Below the pieces are notes generated by a model. The model did not search any database. It had not been told where the DNA came from and worked only from the letters and a program-made list of their open reading frames with translations. Of a stretch of 64,000 bases of DNA, positions 24,958-31,760 are shown in pieces. Where the stretch lies: the NCBI RefSeq assembly GCF_001746835.1, contig NZ_CP016094.1, positions 1,302,001 through 1,366,000 on the forward strand, written 5' to 3'. Each line of letters starts with the position of its first letter. Within the stretch, counting starts at the first letter, position 1. Made by a program: the position numbers and the translations under genes. This DNA comes from Lacunisphaera limnophila. GTDB taxonomy: Bacteria; Verrucomicrobiota; Verrucomicrobiia; Opitutales; Opitutaceae.

Positions 24958-25017
24958 TGTGAATTTCACACATTGACATTAGCAGACCTCGCGGTAACAA
25001 GTGTGTGAGATTCACAC
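24958..25017. promoter_or_regulatory. Twin operators and promoter between divergent XRE and rightward genes
   Basis: Dyad one, TGTGAA-T-TTCACA, at 24958-24970; dyad two, GTGTGA-GAT-TCACAC, at 25003-25017. The centres are 46 bp apart. Between them lie TTGACA (24973-24978) and TAACAA (24995-25000), a fair sigma-70-type pair with 16-bp spacing for the gene at 25021. The dyads thus bracket the promoter, a classic repressor layout. Confidence 0.7.
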
Positions 25018-25020
25018 GAA

Positions 25021-25386
25021 ATGAATCCCGATAACAGTGCTCGCCCGGGGCAAAAGTTGCCCGGCGCCCTCCCGCCGGCGGCGGAACGGCTCGAGGCCTA
25101 CATCGCCGCAGGGCAGGTAATTGAGTTCGAGCGGGGTTTCCCGGACAAGGAGTTCCCTTACGTCATTTGCTCCATGTGGGGCGCGGTTCCCACGAACGAG
25201 CTCTTCGTTCGCCTCACCAATGGCGACGTGTCGTTCATCGACTGTGTTCGCTCACCGCTTGAGGTGCCCGCGATGGGCGATCGCGTGTTCGGTATGGATG
25301 TGGAAGACGCAAACGCGGCCGGCGCTCTCGCTGATCGGATTTGGGAACGCCACAAGCATCAACTCATCCGCAAAGAGGGGCCATGA
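25021..25386 (+). CDS. Hypothetical protein
   Basis: Open frame of 121 residues that begins 3 bp after the second operator dyad. The sequence is acidic to neutral, without signal peptide or membrane segment; notable stretches are LEAYIAAGQVIEFERGFPDKEFPYVICSMWGAV and MGDRVFGMDVEDANAAGALADRIWERHKH. I do not recognise it. The close fit to the twin-operator promoter makes it the likely main target of the divergent XRE repressor. The next gene starts 55 bp later on the same strand. Confidence 0.65.
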   Translation: MNPDNSARPGQKLPGALPPAAERLEAYIAAGQVIEFERGFPDKEFPYVICSMWGAVPTNELFVRLTNGDVSFIDCVRSPLEVPAMGDRVFGMDVEDANAAGALADRIWERHKHQLIRKEGP

Positions 25387-25441
25387 GCACAATGCTCCAG
25401 CGCCGCTCCACACCAAGCGGAAATCAAACCCCATTCTCGTG

Positions 25442-25825
25442 ATGTGCGCGAAAGGCTTGAAGCGGGTGAGAAACAAGAGGCGTGCAGCCAGGCCGAGGAA
25501 CGGCACCTCGCAAGTGTTCTTCCGCGACTTTGCCCCCCTGGAGGCATCGCTGGGCCGTGGCGCCAAGGCCGGGAGCACGGTGATGACACCGGAACAGATG
25601 ATCGTGGAGTTACACCTGACTCCACGTCTGGTGCGCCGGCTCGAACGACGGTATCGGATATTGTTTCCCTGGTTCGCACCCACATACACCATCCTGGTGC
25701 GGCACGGTCTGTTGCCATCAGCAAGAACCGACTGGGAAGGGTGGCTGAAGAGCTATCGCAAGCGACGGACCGAGGCCAGCCAAAGCCAACAGCGTTCTGC
25801 TAAGAGACACTCTCCTAGAGTATAG
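25442..25825 (+). CDS. Hypothetical basic protein
   Basis: Frame of 127 residues from ATG 25442 (a GTG lies one codon earlier). Strongly basic at both ends (LKRVRNKRRAARPRNG and YRKRRTEASQSQQRSAKRH), with a central part MTPEQMIVELHLTPRLVRRLERRYRILFPWFAPTY that could form a helical DNA-binding unit. Not recognised. The frame is also open upstream, so the true start is uncertain. It follows the gene at 25021 closely on the same strand. Confidence 0.5.
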   Translation: MCAKGLKRVRNKRRAARPRNGTSQVFFRDFAPLEASLGRGAKAGSTVMTPEQMIVELHLTPRLVRRLERRYRILFPWFAPTYTILVRHGLLPSARTDWEGWLKSYRKRRTEASQSQQRSAKRHSPRV

Positions 25826-25855
25826 CCGAGCACGGACACCTTTCCTCAATCGTGC

Positions 25856-26281
25856 ATGAACGCACCCCCGTCGCCCAACACCCTTCCCGGTTACCACCGC
25901 ACCGTCTTTCTGGAGTGCGGTTTGCCCTACGGACGCTGCTTTGGGAGCAAGAGCGAGTATGCGCGCAATCACCCGGTTCGGTTTTTCGTGGCCAATGCGT
26001 GCGTGTTCACCCGCACCAGAGAGTGCGTGTGGCGGGGGGACCTCGACCTCGCGATGAGGGCTGATCGTCGCGACCTTGTCGTCGCCTCCCGTCGGCTGAA
26101 TCGGCAACTATTCGTCCTGCGAGAACAGGTCCGGGACGACCTCGGGGCGCTACCGCGCGGCTGGCTGAAAGAAAACGCCTTGGTCGTCGTGTGGCGAGGG
26201 CAGGTCACCACGGTCGGCCACACCCGCCGCCTCCATGGCACCCTCAGACAGATCATTGCGCGATCAACCGGGTTACGTTGA
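25856..26281 (+). CDS. Hypothetical protein
   Basis: Frame of 141 residues beginning MNAPPSPNTLPGYHRTVFLECG. It has scattered aromatic and Cys residues in the first half (GLPYGRCFGSKSEYARNHP, ACVFTRTRECVWRGDLDLA) and a basic second half (ALPRGWLKENALVVVWRGQV). There is no signal peptide or membrane segment. Not recognised; its neighbours suggest a small accessory operon of rightward genes from 25021 to 27704. Confidence 0.55.
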   Translation: MNAPPSPNTLPGYHRTVFLECGLPYGRCFGSKSEYARNHPVRFFVANACVFTRTRECVWRGDLDLAMRADRRDLVVASRRLNRQLFVLREQVRDDLGALPRGWLKENALVVVWRGQVTTVGHTRRLHGTLRQIIARSTGLR

Positions 26282-26297
26282 CGCACACACCGACTCC

Positions 26298-26711
26298 ATG
26301 GCCTCTCGTGTTCTCTTGCGGGATTTTTACGGCGCACTGGACCATGCTTCCAGAAACAGGGTCGCGCCGCTGAGGGAATACCTCCAGCGCCTTGGGTCCA
26401 GCCTCCGCGTTGCGGCCCAGCGCGGCGAATGCGCGAGATACAGTCGGCACGTCGAGCTTCTGCTGATCGCGGCAACCCTTGTCTCAATCTGTGGCTGGAT
26501 GCCCAGATACCGGAAGTGGAGCCGGCGTATCGAACAAATACTGGCGGGCCAAATGCCGTCCGACCTCCGGCGGGCGCTGCGCCGGATTGATCTCAAATGC
26601 CGCGACTGTCCACCAAAGCTGCCCATCCTCATCCGCGCACCCGCCCGCTGGCGGGCAGGATCGTGGATGCTGGAGCCGGTCTTGGAGGATCGGAAGAAGC
26701 GACGAGTCTGA
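26298..26711 (+). CDS. Hypothetical protein
   Basis: Frame of 137 residues from the ATG at 26298, 16 bp after the preceding gene. Basic and helical in outlook (VLLRDFYGALDHASRNRVAPLREYLQRLG), with one moderately hydrophobic segment (VELLLIAATLVSICGW, near residue 55) and a CRDC pair. Not recognised. The metallophosphatase gene starts 4 bp after its stop, so the two are probably co-translated. Confidence 0.5.
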   Translation: MASRVLLRDFYGALDHASRNRVAPLREYLQRLGSSLRVAAQRGECARYSRHVELLLIAATLVSICGWMPRYRKWSRRIEQILAGQMPSDLRRALRRIDLKCRDCPPKLPILIRAPARWRAGSWMLEPVLEDRKKRRV

Positions 26712-26715
26712 CCCG

Positions 26716-27363
26716 ATGCGTATTGTCTGTCTCTCCGACACCCATAATCGGCACAGAGCTATCTCTGTGCCGGACGGCGACGTGCTCATTCACGCGGGTG
26801 ATTTTACGAATACCGGCAGCGTCGAAGAAATCAGTGCAGCGATGAGCTGGATGGCTGAACTCCCTCATCGCCATCGAATCGTTATTGGGGGCAACCATGA
26901 CTGGATTTTCGAGCGCGAGCCCGAGGTAGCGGCCAAGCTGATCCCACCGCATGTGCATTATCTCTGCGACAGCGGTTGCGTGGTTGAGGGGCTCAGAATC
27001 TGGGGCTCCCCGGTCCAACCGCGATTTCTCGACTGGGCCTTCAACAGGGATCGCGGAGCAGCGATCGAGCGACACTGGGCAATAATTCCTGAAAATACAG
27101 ATGTGCTGATCACGCACGGCCCCCCGTATGGGCGTTTGGACCTCACTTGGTCTGGGCATTGCGGGTGTGAATCACTCTTGCGGCGGTTAACGGAAGTGCG
27201 TCCCAAACTGCACGTGTTTGGACACATTCACGGTGCTTACGGCGTCGATGTGCTCGGACCGACACTGCTGGTGAACGCAGCGACCTGCAATGAGGCTTAT
27301 CGGCCAGTGCATCCTCCGATCGTGATAAACATGGAGGGAGGGTCATGCTCACAAGTGCGGTGA
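26716..27363 (+). CDS. Calcineurin-like metallophosphatase
   Basis: Cytoplasmic two-metal phosphoesterase of 215 residues. All family motifs are present in order: SDTHNRH (metal ligands Asp and His), GDFT, GGNHDW, THGPPYGRLD and GHIHGAYG. The length and the THGPP motif match the small MPPED/YfcE-like group acting on nucleotides or phosphodiesters. The start at 26716 is the ATG at the beginning of the conserved MRIVCLSDTH. It lies in the unknown accessory operon of the transposon; whether it acts on nucleic acids, signalling nucleotides or small phosphates cannot be decided here. Confidence 0.88.
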   Translation: MRIVCLSDTHNRHRAISVPDGDVLIHAGDFTNTGSVEEISAAMSWMAELPHRHRIVIGGNHDWIFEREPEVAAKLIPPHVHYLCDSGCVVEGLRIWGSPVQPRFLDWAFNRDRGAAIERHWAIIPENTDVLITHGPPYGRLDLTWSGHCGCESLLRRLTEVRPKLHVFGHIHGAYGVDVLGPTLLVNAATCNEAYRPVHPPIVINMEGGSCSQVR

Positions 27364-27365
27364 CT

Positions 27366-27704
27366 ATGTCGCCTGAGCTTGCATTCATCCGACTTACGAA
27401 GCTCCGCGATTTGCGCGAATCTTCAGGGGACGATCAAGGAGAAGCCTTCATCGGCCCTACGACTGAAGGCTCACCATATCATCTACTCAACGTGGGCTAC
27501 GTCATCGACGGGTGGTTCCTAGAGGGGCCCCGTGTTGGCAGGCGCATGGTCGTGTTGAGATTCCGGCGAAACGAGGTCCATCGACTCGGCGTGTTTACCT
27601 CGTCAGCAGTGACCCGGATCAGGGAAGGCGAGATACAGACCGCGAACTCGATCTATCGGGTTGAGCAACGCTTTTTCGACCAGAGTCATCCACCCACAGA
27701 TTGA
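27366..27704 (+). CDS. Hypothetical protein
   Basis: Frame of 112 residues starting 2 bp after the stop of the metallophosphatase gene (an overlapping ATG at 27345 is possible). Beta-rich pattern: GSPYHLLNVGYVIDGWFLEGPRVGRRMVVLRF and a second part SSAVTRIREGEIQTANSIYRVEQR. This resembles a small single-domain barrel, but I recognise no family. It is the last rightward gene before the convergent ECF sigma operon, 42 bp away. Confidence 0.6.
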   Translation: MSPELAFIRLTKLRDLRESSGDDQGEAFIGPTTEGSPYHLLNVGYVIDGWFLEGPRVGRRMVVLRFRRNEVHRLGVFTSSAVTRIREGEIQTANSIYRVEQRFFDQSHPPTD

Positions 27705-27746
27705 GGCTATAGGGGATGCCCAGACGACCGTGTGGCCTGGCGGAGC

Positions 27747-28328
27747 TCAGGTCTGGACCGAGGAAAGCTGTTGCTGTAGCTTCTGCCTAGCCCGATACAG
27801 TCGATTCTCGACCGCCTTGGCCGTGCAGCCGAGGGCGGCGGCTATCTCACCCATTGACTGCTGCTCATACTCGAAGAGCACCAGCGCGGTGCGCAGATCG
27901 AGGGGGAGGGCGGCAACGGCGGCCTGCACCGTCGCGATTCGTTCGCGTTTCATGACCTTGTCCGATGCTTGTGCTCCCGTCGCCGATTGATCAGCGGCGT
28001 CGCCACCTGAGTCCATCCAGGCGTCGAGTGACAGCACCGGCCGTCGTTTCCACCAGCGCAGCCGGTTCTTCGCCAAATTGGCGGCGATGGAAAAGCACCA
28101 GGTCGAAAACTTCGCCCCCAAGCGGTAGCTGCTGCGCTTGGTGTAGATCCGGACAAAAACCTCCTGCGCCAGATCCTCCGCCTCCGCCGTGTTGCCGACC
28201 AGACGGAAGATGAAGCGCTTGAGTGGCACTTCCCAGCGCTGCATCAGTGGAGCGAGCGCGGCTTCGTTCCCCGCCTGCAGCTGGGCCATCAGTTCCTCGT
28301 CGCTGGGGACACCCGCTTCGGTTTCCAT
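27747..28328 (-). CDS. cnrH: ECF sigma factor (CnrH-like) of the metal-resistance island
   Basis: RNA-polymerase sigma factor of 193 residues. Region 2 spans about 25-90 (RFIFRLVGNTAEAEDLAQEVFVRIY, WCFSIAANLAKNRLRWWKRR) and region 4 about 130-190 (ALPLDLRTALVLFEYEQQSMGEIAAALGCTAKAVENRLYRARQKL). It is the third gene of the leftward set anti-sigma, sensor, sigma, exactly the cnrY-cnrX-cnrH order of the nickel/cobalt system of Cupriavidus. The symbol is by analogy; the inducing metal is not known. Its likely promoters are the three TGAGnGrTTC-N9-CGGTGTAT sites at 29131, 29183 and 37321. Confidence 0.88.
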   Translation of the reverse strand: METEAGVPSDEELMAQLQAGNEAALAPLMQRWEVPLKRFIFRLVGNTAEAEDLAQEVFVRIYTKRSSYRLGAKFSTWCFSIAANLAKNRLRWWKRRPVLSLDAWMDSGGDAADQSATGAQASDKVMKRERIATVQAAVAALPLDLRTALVLFEYEQQSMGEIAAALGCTAKAVENRLYRARQKLQQQLSSVQT

Positions 28329-28331
28329 GTC

Positions 28332-28817
28332 CTAGTGTTGGTGCTGGTTCTCCAGCTTCAGATCCGGGGCCACCCGGTGATCGAAATCTGCTATTTTGGG
28401 CAGCACGAGCGCCAGGTAGCGCTTGCCGTCCGCAGGCGACATCACGGCTGCGACCTGCTGCACATGGACGGTGATCGCCGACTCGCAGGTGGCGCGTAGT
28501 TGCTGCACCGTGCGTTCCGCTTCCGCTGCGGCAGCAGGATCGACTTCCTGGGCCTTACGCACAACGTCGCGCGCCTTCACCGCTTCCTGAATCATCCGGC
28601 AATGCTCCTCACAGGACGGGGCATACGCTGCGTGCAACCGCTTGATCTCGGCAAATTGGCGCTCGTCGAGGTTGAAGTCCGTCCGGAGCCACGCCATGGC
28701 ATCGCCCTTGCGGACGGCCGCGTGCAGCTCCGGAGCGCTGTTCAGGTGATAGCACATGAAGCCGATGGCCGCGGCGGCGGCTCCTAGTCCCAACAGGGTG
28801 CGCAGCAGGTGTTTCAT
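28332..28817 (-). CDS. cnrX: Periplasmic metal-sensor protein (CnrX/ZraP-like)
   Basis: Membrane-anchored periplasmic protein of 161 residues. Residues 6-26 are an N-terminal anchor (TLLGLGAAAAAIGFMCYHL). The rest is helical with the signature of the heavy-metal-resistance (CnrX-type) family: LRTDFNLDERQFAEIKRLHAAYAPSCEEHCRMI, then LRATCESAITVHVQQVAAVMSPADGKRYLALV. Candidate metal ligands are the His, Cys and Met of HAAYAPSCEEHCRM and the C-terminal HQH tail. It starts in a 4-bp overlap with the anti-sigma gene and ends 3 bp before the sigma gene, so it should signal metal to that pair. Confidence 0.85.
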   Translation of the reverse strand: MKHLLRTLLGLGAAAAAIGFMCYHLNSAPELHAAVRKGDAMAWLRTDFNLDERQFAEIKRLHAAYAPSCEEHCRMIQEAVKARDVVRKAQEVDPAAAAEAERTVQQLRATCESAITVHVQQVAAVMSPADGKRYLALVLPKIADFDHRVAPDLKLENQHQH

Positions 28818-29116
28818 TGCTTGAGGATGGCCTGCGCGCGCGGATCCAATTCCACCAGGTAGGAGACCACCATGGTTTCACGGTCGGCCTCTACGCGAGC
28901 CTGGGCAAGGGCGCGACCGGCCACACCGGCCACACTGAAGGTTAGGACCGCAGCCACCGCCCAAGCGGCGGTATGAGCACGCAGATAGGCGGGCCATGTG
29001 GCTTCGCCTTGCTGCCCGATGCGCCGCCAGACGGCAGCGCGGAACCCCGGGTCGGACGGCGGCTTAACCCGCCAGTCTTGCAGGGTCTCAGATAGCTTAT
29101 CACGGGAAGTATTCAT
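28814..29116 (-). CDS. cnrY: Putative membrane anti-sigma factor (CnrY position)
   Basis: Small protein of 100 residues, start ATG 29116. A short cytoplasmic part (LSETLQDWRVKPPSDPGFRAAVWRRIG) precedes one membrane helix (WAVAAVLTFSVAGVAGRALA), with a periplasmic tail. The DPxFRxxVWxRI stretch recurs in small anti-sigma-like proteins beside CnrX-type sensors. It is first in the operon, as CnrY is, and overlaps the sensor gene by 4 bp. Because the ECF promoter at 29131-29160 lies only about 15 bp before the start, the message has an unusually short leader. Function inferred from topology and gene order. Confidence 0.75.
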   Translation of the reverse strand: MNTSRDKLSETLQDWRVKPPSDPGFRAAVWRRIGQQGEATWPAYLRAHTAAWAVAAVLTFSVAGVAGRALAQARVEADRETMVVSYLVELDPRAQAILKQ

Positions 29117-29130
29117 AGGGATTGCTAGGG

Positions 29131-29160
29131 GTAATACACCGCACCCTACCGAATCCCTCA
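29131..29160 (-). promoter_or_regulatory. ECF promoter 1, autoregulation of the cnrYXH-like operon
   Basis: On the minus strand: TGAGGGATTC, 9 bp, CGGTGTATTAC. The -35 and -10 words and the spacing equal those of the two rightward promoters at 29183 and 37321. It drives the anti-sigma/sensor/sigma operon, so the sigma factor would feed back on itself. Confidence 0.8.
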
Positions 29161-29182
29161 CGCTAATTTTTCTCGAATACCC

Positions 29183-29212
29183 TGAGTGATTCCTGGCCCG
29201 CCGGTGTATGAC
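29183..29212 (+). promoter_or_regulatory. ECF promoter 2, first microprotein and RND operon
   Basis: TGAGTGATTC, 9 bp, CGGTGTATGAC. Back to back with promoter 1 in the 151-bp gap. Transcription would start near 29218 and give a leader of about 50 nt before the ATG at 29268. Confidence 0.8.
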
Positions 29213-29220
29213 TGGAAGAC

Positions 29221-29241
29221 AACCGGGCAACCCGCACGGTT
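29221..29241 (+). promoter_or_regulatory. Conserved leader stem-loop, copy 1
   Basis: Stem AACCG/CGGTT with an 11-nt loop GGCAACCCGCA in the microprotein leader. The same stem and nearly the same loop are at 37359-37379, followed in both by a GAAACC word. Either a real RNA control element or a relic of the duplication. Confidence 0.5.
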
Positions 29242-29267
29242 TAGCGAAACCAAAACCCATCATCGCC

Positions 29268-29513
29268 ATGAAAGCCACCAAACTTCTCGTCGCCGCCGCC
29301 GCCTTCGCCGGACTTGCCTCGCTCAGCTTTGCTGGGCCAGGACCCGAATACTGGGCCCGGATGAATGCCGCCAACAAGAACGCCTCCTATCCGAGCATTT
29401 GGCGGAATAAGACCCCGTCTGAAGCCACCGTTAAGGCCTCACCGACCCCCAAACCCGCCACCGAGGTCACCGCCACCTGCGCTTCTTGCGGCTGCTCCGC
29501 CAAGAAAGTCTGA
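29268..29513 (+). CDS. Secreted microprotein with C-terminal Cys motif, copy 1
   Basis: Preprotein of 81 residues. The signal peptide MKATKLLVAAAAFAGLASLSFA is followed by GPGPEYWARMN, a central ASYPSIW, a Pro/Thr linker and the tail CASCGCSAKKV with three closely spaced Cys. The paralogue at 37406 keeps all three blocks. I do not recognise a described family. Its position directly under an ECF promoter of the metal operon and the Cys tail suggest periplasmic binding or delivery of a soft metal; this is an inference. It is followed by its own hairpin. Confidence 0.8.
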   Translation: MKATKLLVAAAAFAGLASLSFAGPGPEYWARMNAANKNASYPSIWRNKTPSEATVKASPTPKPATEVTATCASCGCSAKKV

Positions 29514-29534
29514 ACCACCACGCCCCGGATCATC

Positions 29535-29571
29535 CAATCCAGCCGCCGCCAGCACTGACGGGACTGGATTG
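29535..29571 (+). terminator. Hairpin after microprotein copy 1
   Basis: CAATCCAG (29535-29542) pairs with CTGGATTG (29564-29571). The matching hairpin after copy 2 is at 37670. No strong T-run follows, so it may be partial and let transcription into the efflux genes. Confidence 0.55.
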
Positions 29572-29616
29572 TTCTGTTGGCCCCGCTCGACCCTCTGAAT
29601 ACCTTAATCCACCACC

Positions 29617-30042
29617 ATGAAAAATCGCTCCCTCCTCTGCTCCCTCCTGTTTGTCGCCGGCACTTTGCTGGTAGTCCCCATGGGCCTCGCCGCCGATGGC
29701 CATAAGCCGGCCGATACGGCCAAAGTCACCCCCGCCGATAAACCCGGCAAATTGATACCCTTGTCCGAGAAGGACGCCGAGTGGGCCACCGCCGCCCGCA
29801 AGGCTTATCCGCTCAAGACCTGCCTCACCTCCGACGAGGCGCTCGGCAGCATGGGGGATTCCCCGGAATACATCTACCGCGTCGAAGGCAAACCTGACCA
29901 ACTCGTCGTGTTCTGCTGCGACGGCTGCAACGAGGACTTTTTGAAGGACCCGGCCCCCTACCTGGCCAAGCTCGATGCCGCCAAAGATGCGAAAGCCAAG
30001 GCGGGCGCCAAGAAAGAGGACGCCCACAAGGGCCATCACTGA
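29617..30042 (+). CDS. Periplasmic metal-binding protein, YHS/TRASH-like, His tail
   Basis: Preprotein of 141 residues with signal peptide (LLCSLLFVAGTLLVVPMGLA). A central part KTCLTSDEALG ... YIYRVEGKPDQLVVFCCDGCNEDFLKDPAPYLAKL has the pattern of a YHS/TRASH-type unit, with Cys pairs that can hold a metal. The C-terminus is Lys/Ala-rich and ends DAHKGHH. It is first of the genes leading into the TolC-like, adaptor and pump genes of the first efflux system. Probable periplasmic metal binder or chaperone that feeds that pump. Confidence 0.75.
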   Translation: MKNRSLLCSLLFVAGTLLVVPMGLAADGHKPADTAKVTPADKPGKLIPLSEKDAEWATAARKAYPLKTCLTSDEALGSMGDSPEYIYRVEGKPDQLVVFCCDGCNEDFLKDPAPYLAKLDAAKDAKAKAGAKKEDAHKGHH

Positions 30043-30085
30043 GGGCCGGCTGTCAGATCCTGCTCCCACCTCCGTCTTCCCCTCC

Positions 30086-31345
30086 ATGCAACCCACTCGA
30101 TCCATTATCTGTCTGGCCCTCCTCGCGGCCCTGCCCGCGGTGGGCTTGGCGCAGGTGGACATTCCGACCGGCAGCCAGGCCGACCTGCTGCGGGCTGTGA
30201 CCGAAGCGCCAGCGCTCAATGCGGCCGCCCGACGGACGGCGGCGGCCCGTGAGCGCATCGACTCTTCCGGTCGACTGGCCGACCCCGAACTCGAAGGCAT
30301 GGGGTCGCGCATGGTCGGCCCCATGAATGAGCGCGCGACGATGTGGGAAGTGAACGTCCGCCAACCGTTGCCCAAGCGGGGTGAGCGCGCGGCGGACCGC
30401 GACCGGGCACGTGCTGCCGTGTTGATGTCCGAAGCGGACTACGCGCTGATGGCCGGGGAGATGGCCGCAGATACCGCCATGGCCCTCGCCGAGGCCCAAG
30501 GCGCAGAGGCCCGGATACTTTTGCTCGAGGCCCAAATCGCCCGGCTCGACCCCGTCTTGCGCAGTATCGAGTCCCGGCTGGCAACCACCGGCGGCCGGAT
30601 TGCAGATCGCCTCACCGTGCAATCACGCATCGCCGCCATGCAGCTGATGATCGAGGAAGAGCGGCGCATGGCCGCCGACGCCCTTGCGGAGGCGCGCGGC
30701 CGGCTTGGTCTGCGTCCCGACGCCCCGTTGCCGGCCTTTGCCGCACCCGATGTTTCTGAGATCAACCCGGACAATGCCGCGATCGTGCTGCTCGCCGCGG
30801 CCCGAACCACCGAAGCGAACGCCATGATCAAGATGGCGCATGCCTCGGCCAACCCGATGACCTCCGTGGGGGTCCGCTTCGAGCAGGAGCGCCGTGCCAT
30901 GGGAAATGACAATACCGTCGGCATCGCCCTCATGACCGATCTCCCGTTTCGCAGTCGGCGCTATGCCCGGGCGGATGTCCGCGCCGCCGAGGCCGAAAGG
31001 TCTGCGGCTGAAACCGACGCCACCGCCGCGCGCTACCGTATTACTGCCGCCCTCACCCGCGTGGACCGAGCCGAACGCCTGGCCGCCACGGCCCGCCGAT
31101 TGAGCAGTGAAACGCTCGCCCGCCTGAACGCCGAATTAGACACCATGTTGAGCTCCGCCAGTGTGGGCACCGCCGTCATGGGTGAATCGACCGTGCTGCA
31201 AACTGTCGAGCTCCTGGAGATGGCCACCGACACGGATTTGCAGGTCATCCGGTCCGATACCGCCGTGCGCACCGCCCGCGCCGAACTGTGGCGTTACCTG
31301 CCCACCAACCGTTTTCCCAATCCCAACCGCACCGAACTCCCATGA
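30086..31345 (+). CDS. TolC-family outer-membrane efflux protein (CusC-like)
   Basis: Outer-membrane channel of 419 residues with signal peptide (SIICLALLAALPAVGLAQ, start ATG 30086). Two long coiled helical repeats typical of TolC proteins are present: about residues 25-220 (AAARRTAAARERIDSSGRL, LAEAQGAEARILLLEAQIARL) and 240-410. It is not a lipoprotein, unlike CusC of E. coli. The stop overlaps the start of the next gene by 4 bp, and adaptor and pump genes follow, so it is the exit duct of the first RND system. Confidence 0.88.
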   Translation: MQPTRSIICLALLAALPAVGLAQVDIPTGSQADLLRAVTEAPALNAAARRTAAARERIDSSGRLADPELEGMGSRMVGPMNERATMWEVNVRQPLPKRGERAADRDRARAAVLMSEADYALMAGEMAADTAMALAEAQGAEARILLLEAQIARLDPVLRSIESRLATTGGRIADRLTVQSRIAAMQLMIEEERRMAADALAEARGRLGLRPDAPLPAFAAPDVSEINPDNAAIVLLAAARTTEANAMIKMAHASANPMTSVGVRFEQERRAMGNDNTVGIALMTDLPFRSRRYARADVRAAEAERSAAETDATAARYRITAALTRVDRAERLAATARRLSSETLARLNAELDTMLSSASVGTAVMGESTVLQTVELLEMATDTDLQVIRSDTAVRTARAELWRYLPTNRFPNPNRTELP

Positions 31346-31755
31346 TCCGCAACACCTTTGTTTTCCTGGCCGCCTTCGTGGCCAGCGCCCTGATCGCCCT
31401 CGTCGTCCGGGCTACCATGTTCCAACCGCACGCCGGCCACGAAGGTCATCCTGCTGCCGGCGGTGAATATACCCCGATGGTTTCAAATCCGCTTACACCC
31501 GCCTCGCCGCCTGCGGCGGCGGCGGCCGACCCACACGCCGGCCATGGCGCCGCGGCGGCCCCGACCGCTGAATCCGTCAAACCCGTGAACACGGTCTGCG
31601 CCATCTGCGGCATGGAAGTGGATCCCAAACTTCCAACCCTGCAGTATCAAGGGAAGACCATCGGTTTTGGCTGCAAGATGTGCCCCCCAAAGTTCAAGGC
31701 TGACCCGGACCGCTACGGACCGGCCTACCTGCGCAACGAAGTCATCAAGAAGTAA
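31342..31755 (+). CDS. Membrane-anchored YHS-like metal-binding protein
   Basis: Protein of 137 residues with one N-terminal membrane helix (TFVFLAAFVASALIALVVRA), then a His- and Ala-rich linker (HAGHEGH, HAGHGAAAA), and a C-terminal metal unit: VCAICGMEVDPKLPTLQYQGKTIGF followed by GCKMCPPKFKADPDRYG. This is a YHS-like fold with two CxxC pairs. Its ATG overlaps the TolC stop. It likely binds metal in the periplasm beside the adaptor, which has a related motif at its own N-terminus. Confidence 0.8.
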   Translation: MIRNTFVFLAAFVASALIALVVRATMFQPHAGHEGHPAAGGEYTPMVSNPLTPASPPAAAAADPHAGHGAAAAPTAESVKPVNTVCAICGMEVDPKLPTLQYQGKTIGFGCKMCPPKFKADPDRYGPAYLRNEVIKK

Positions 31756-31760
31756 CCCCC

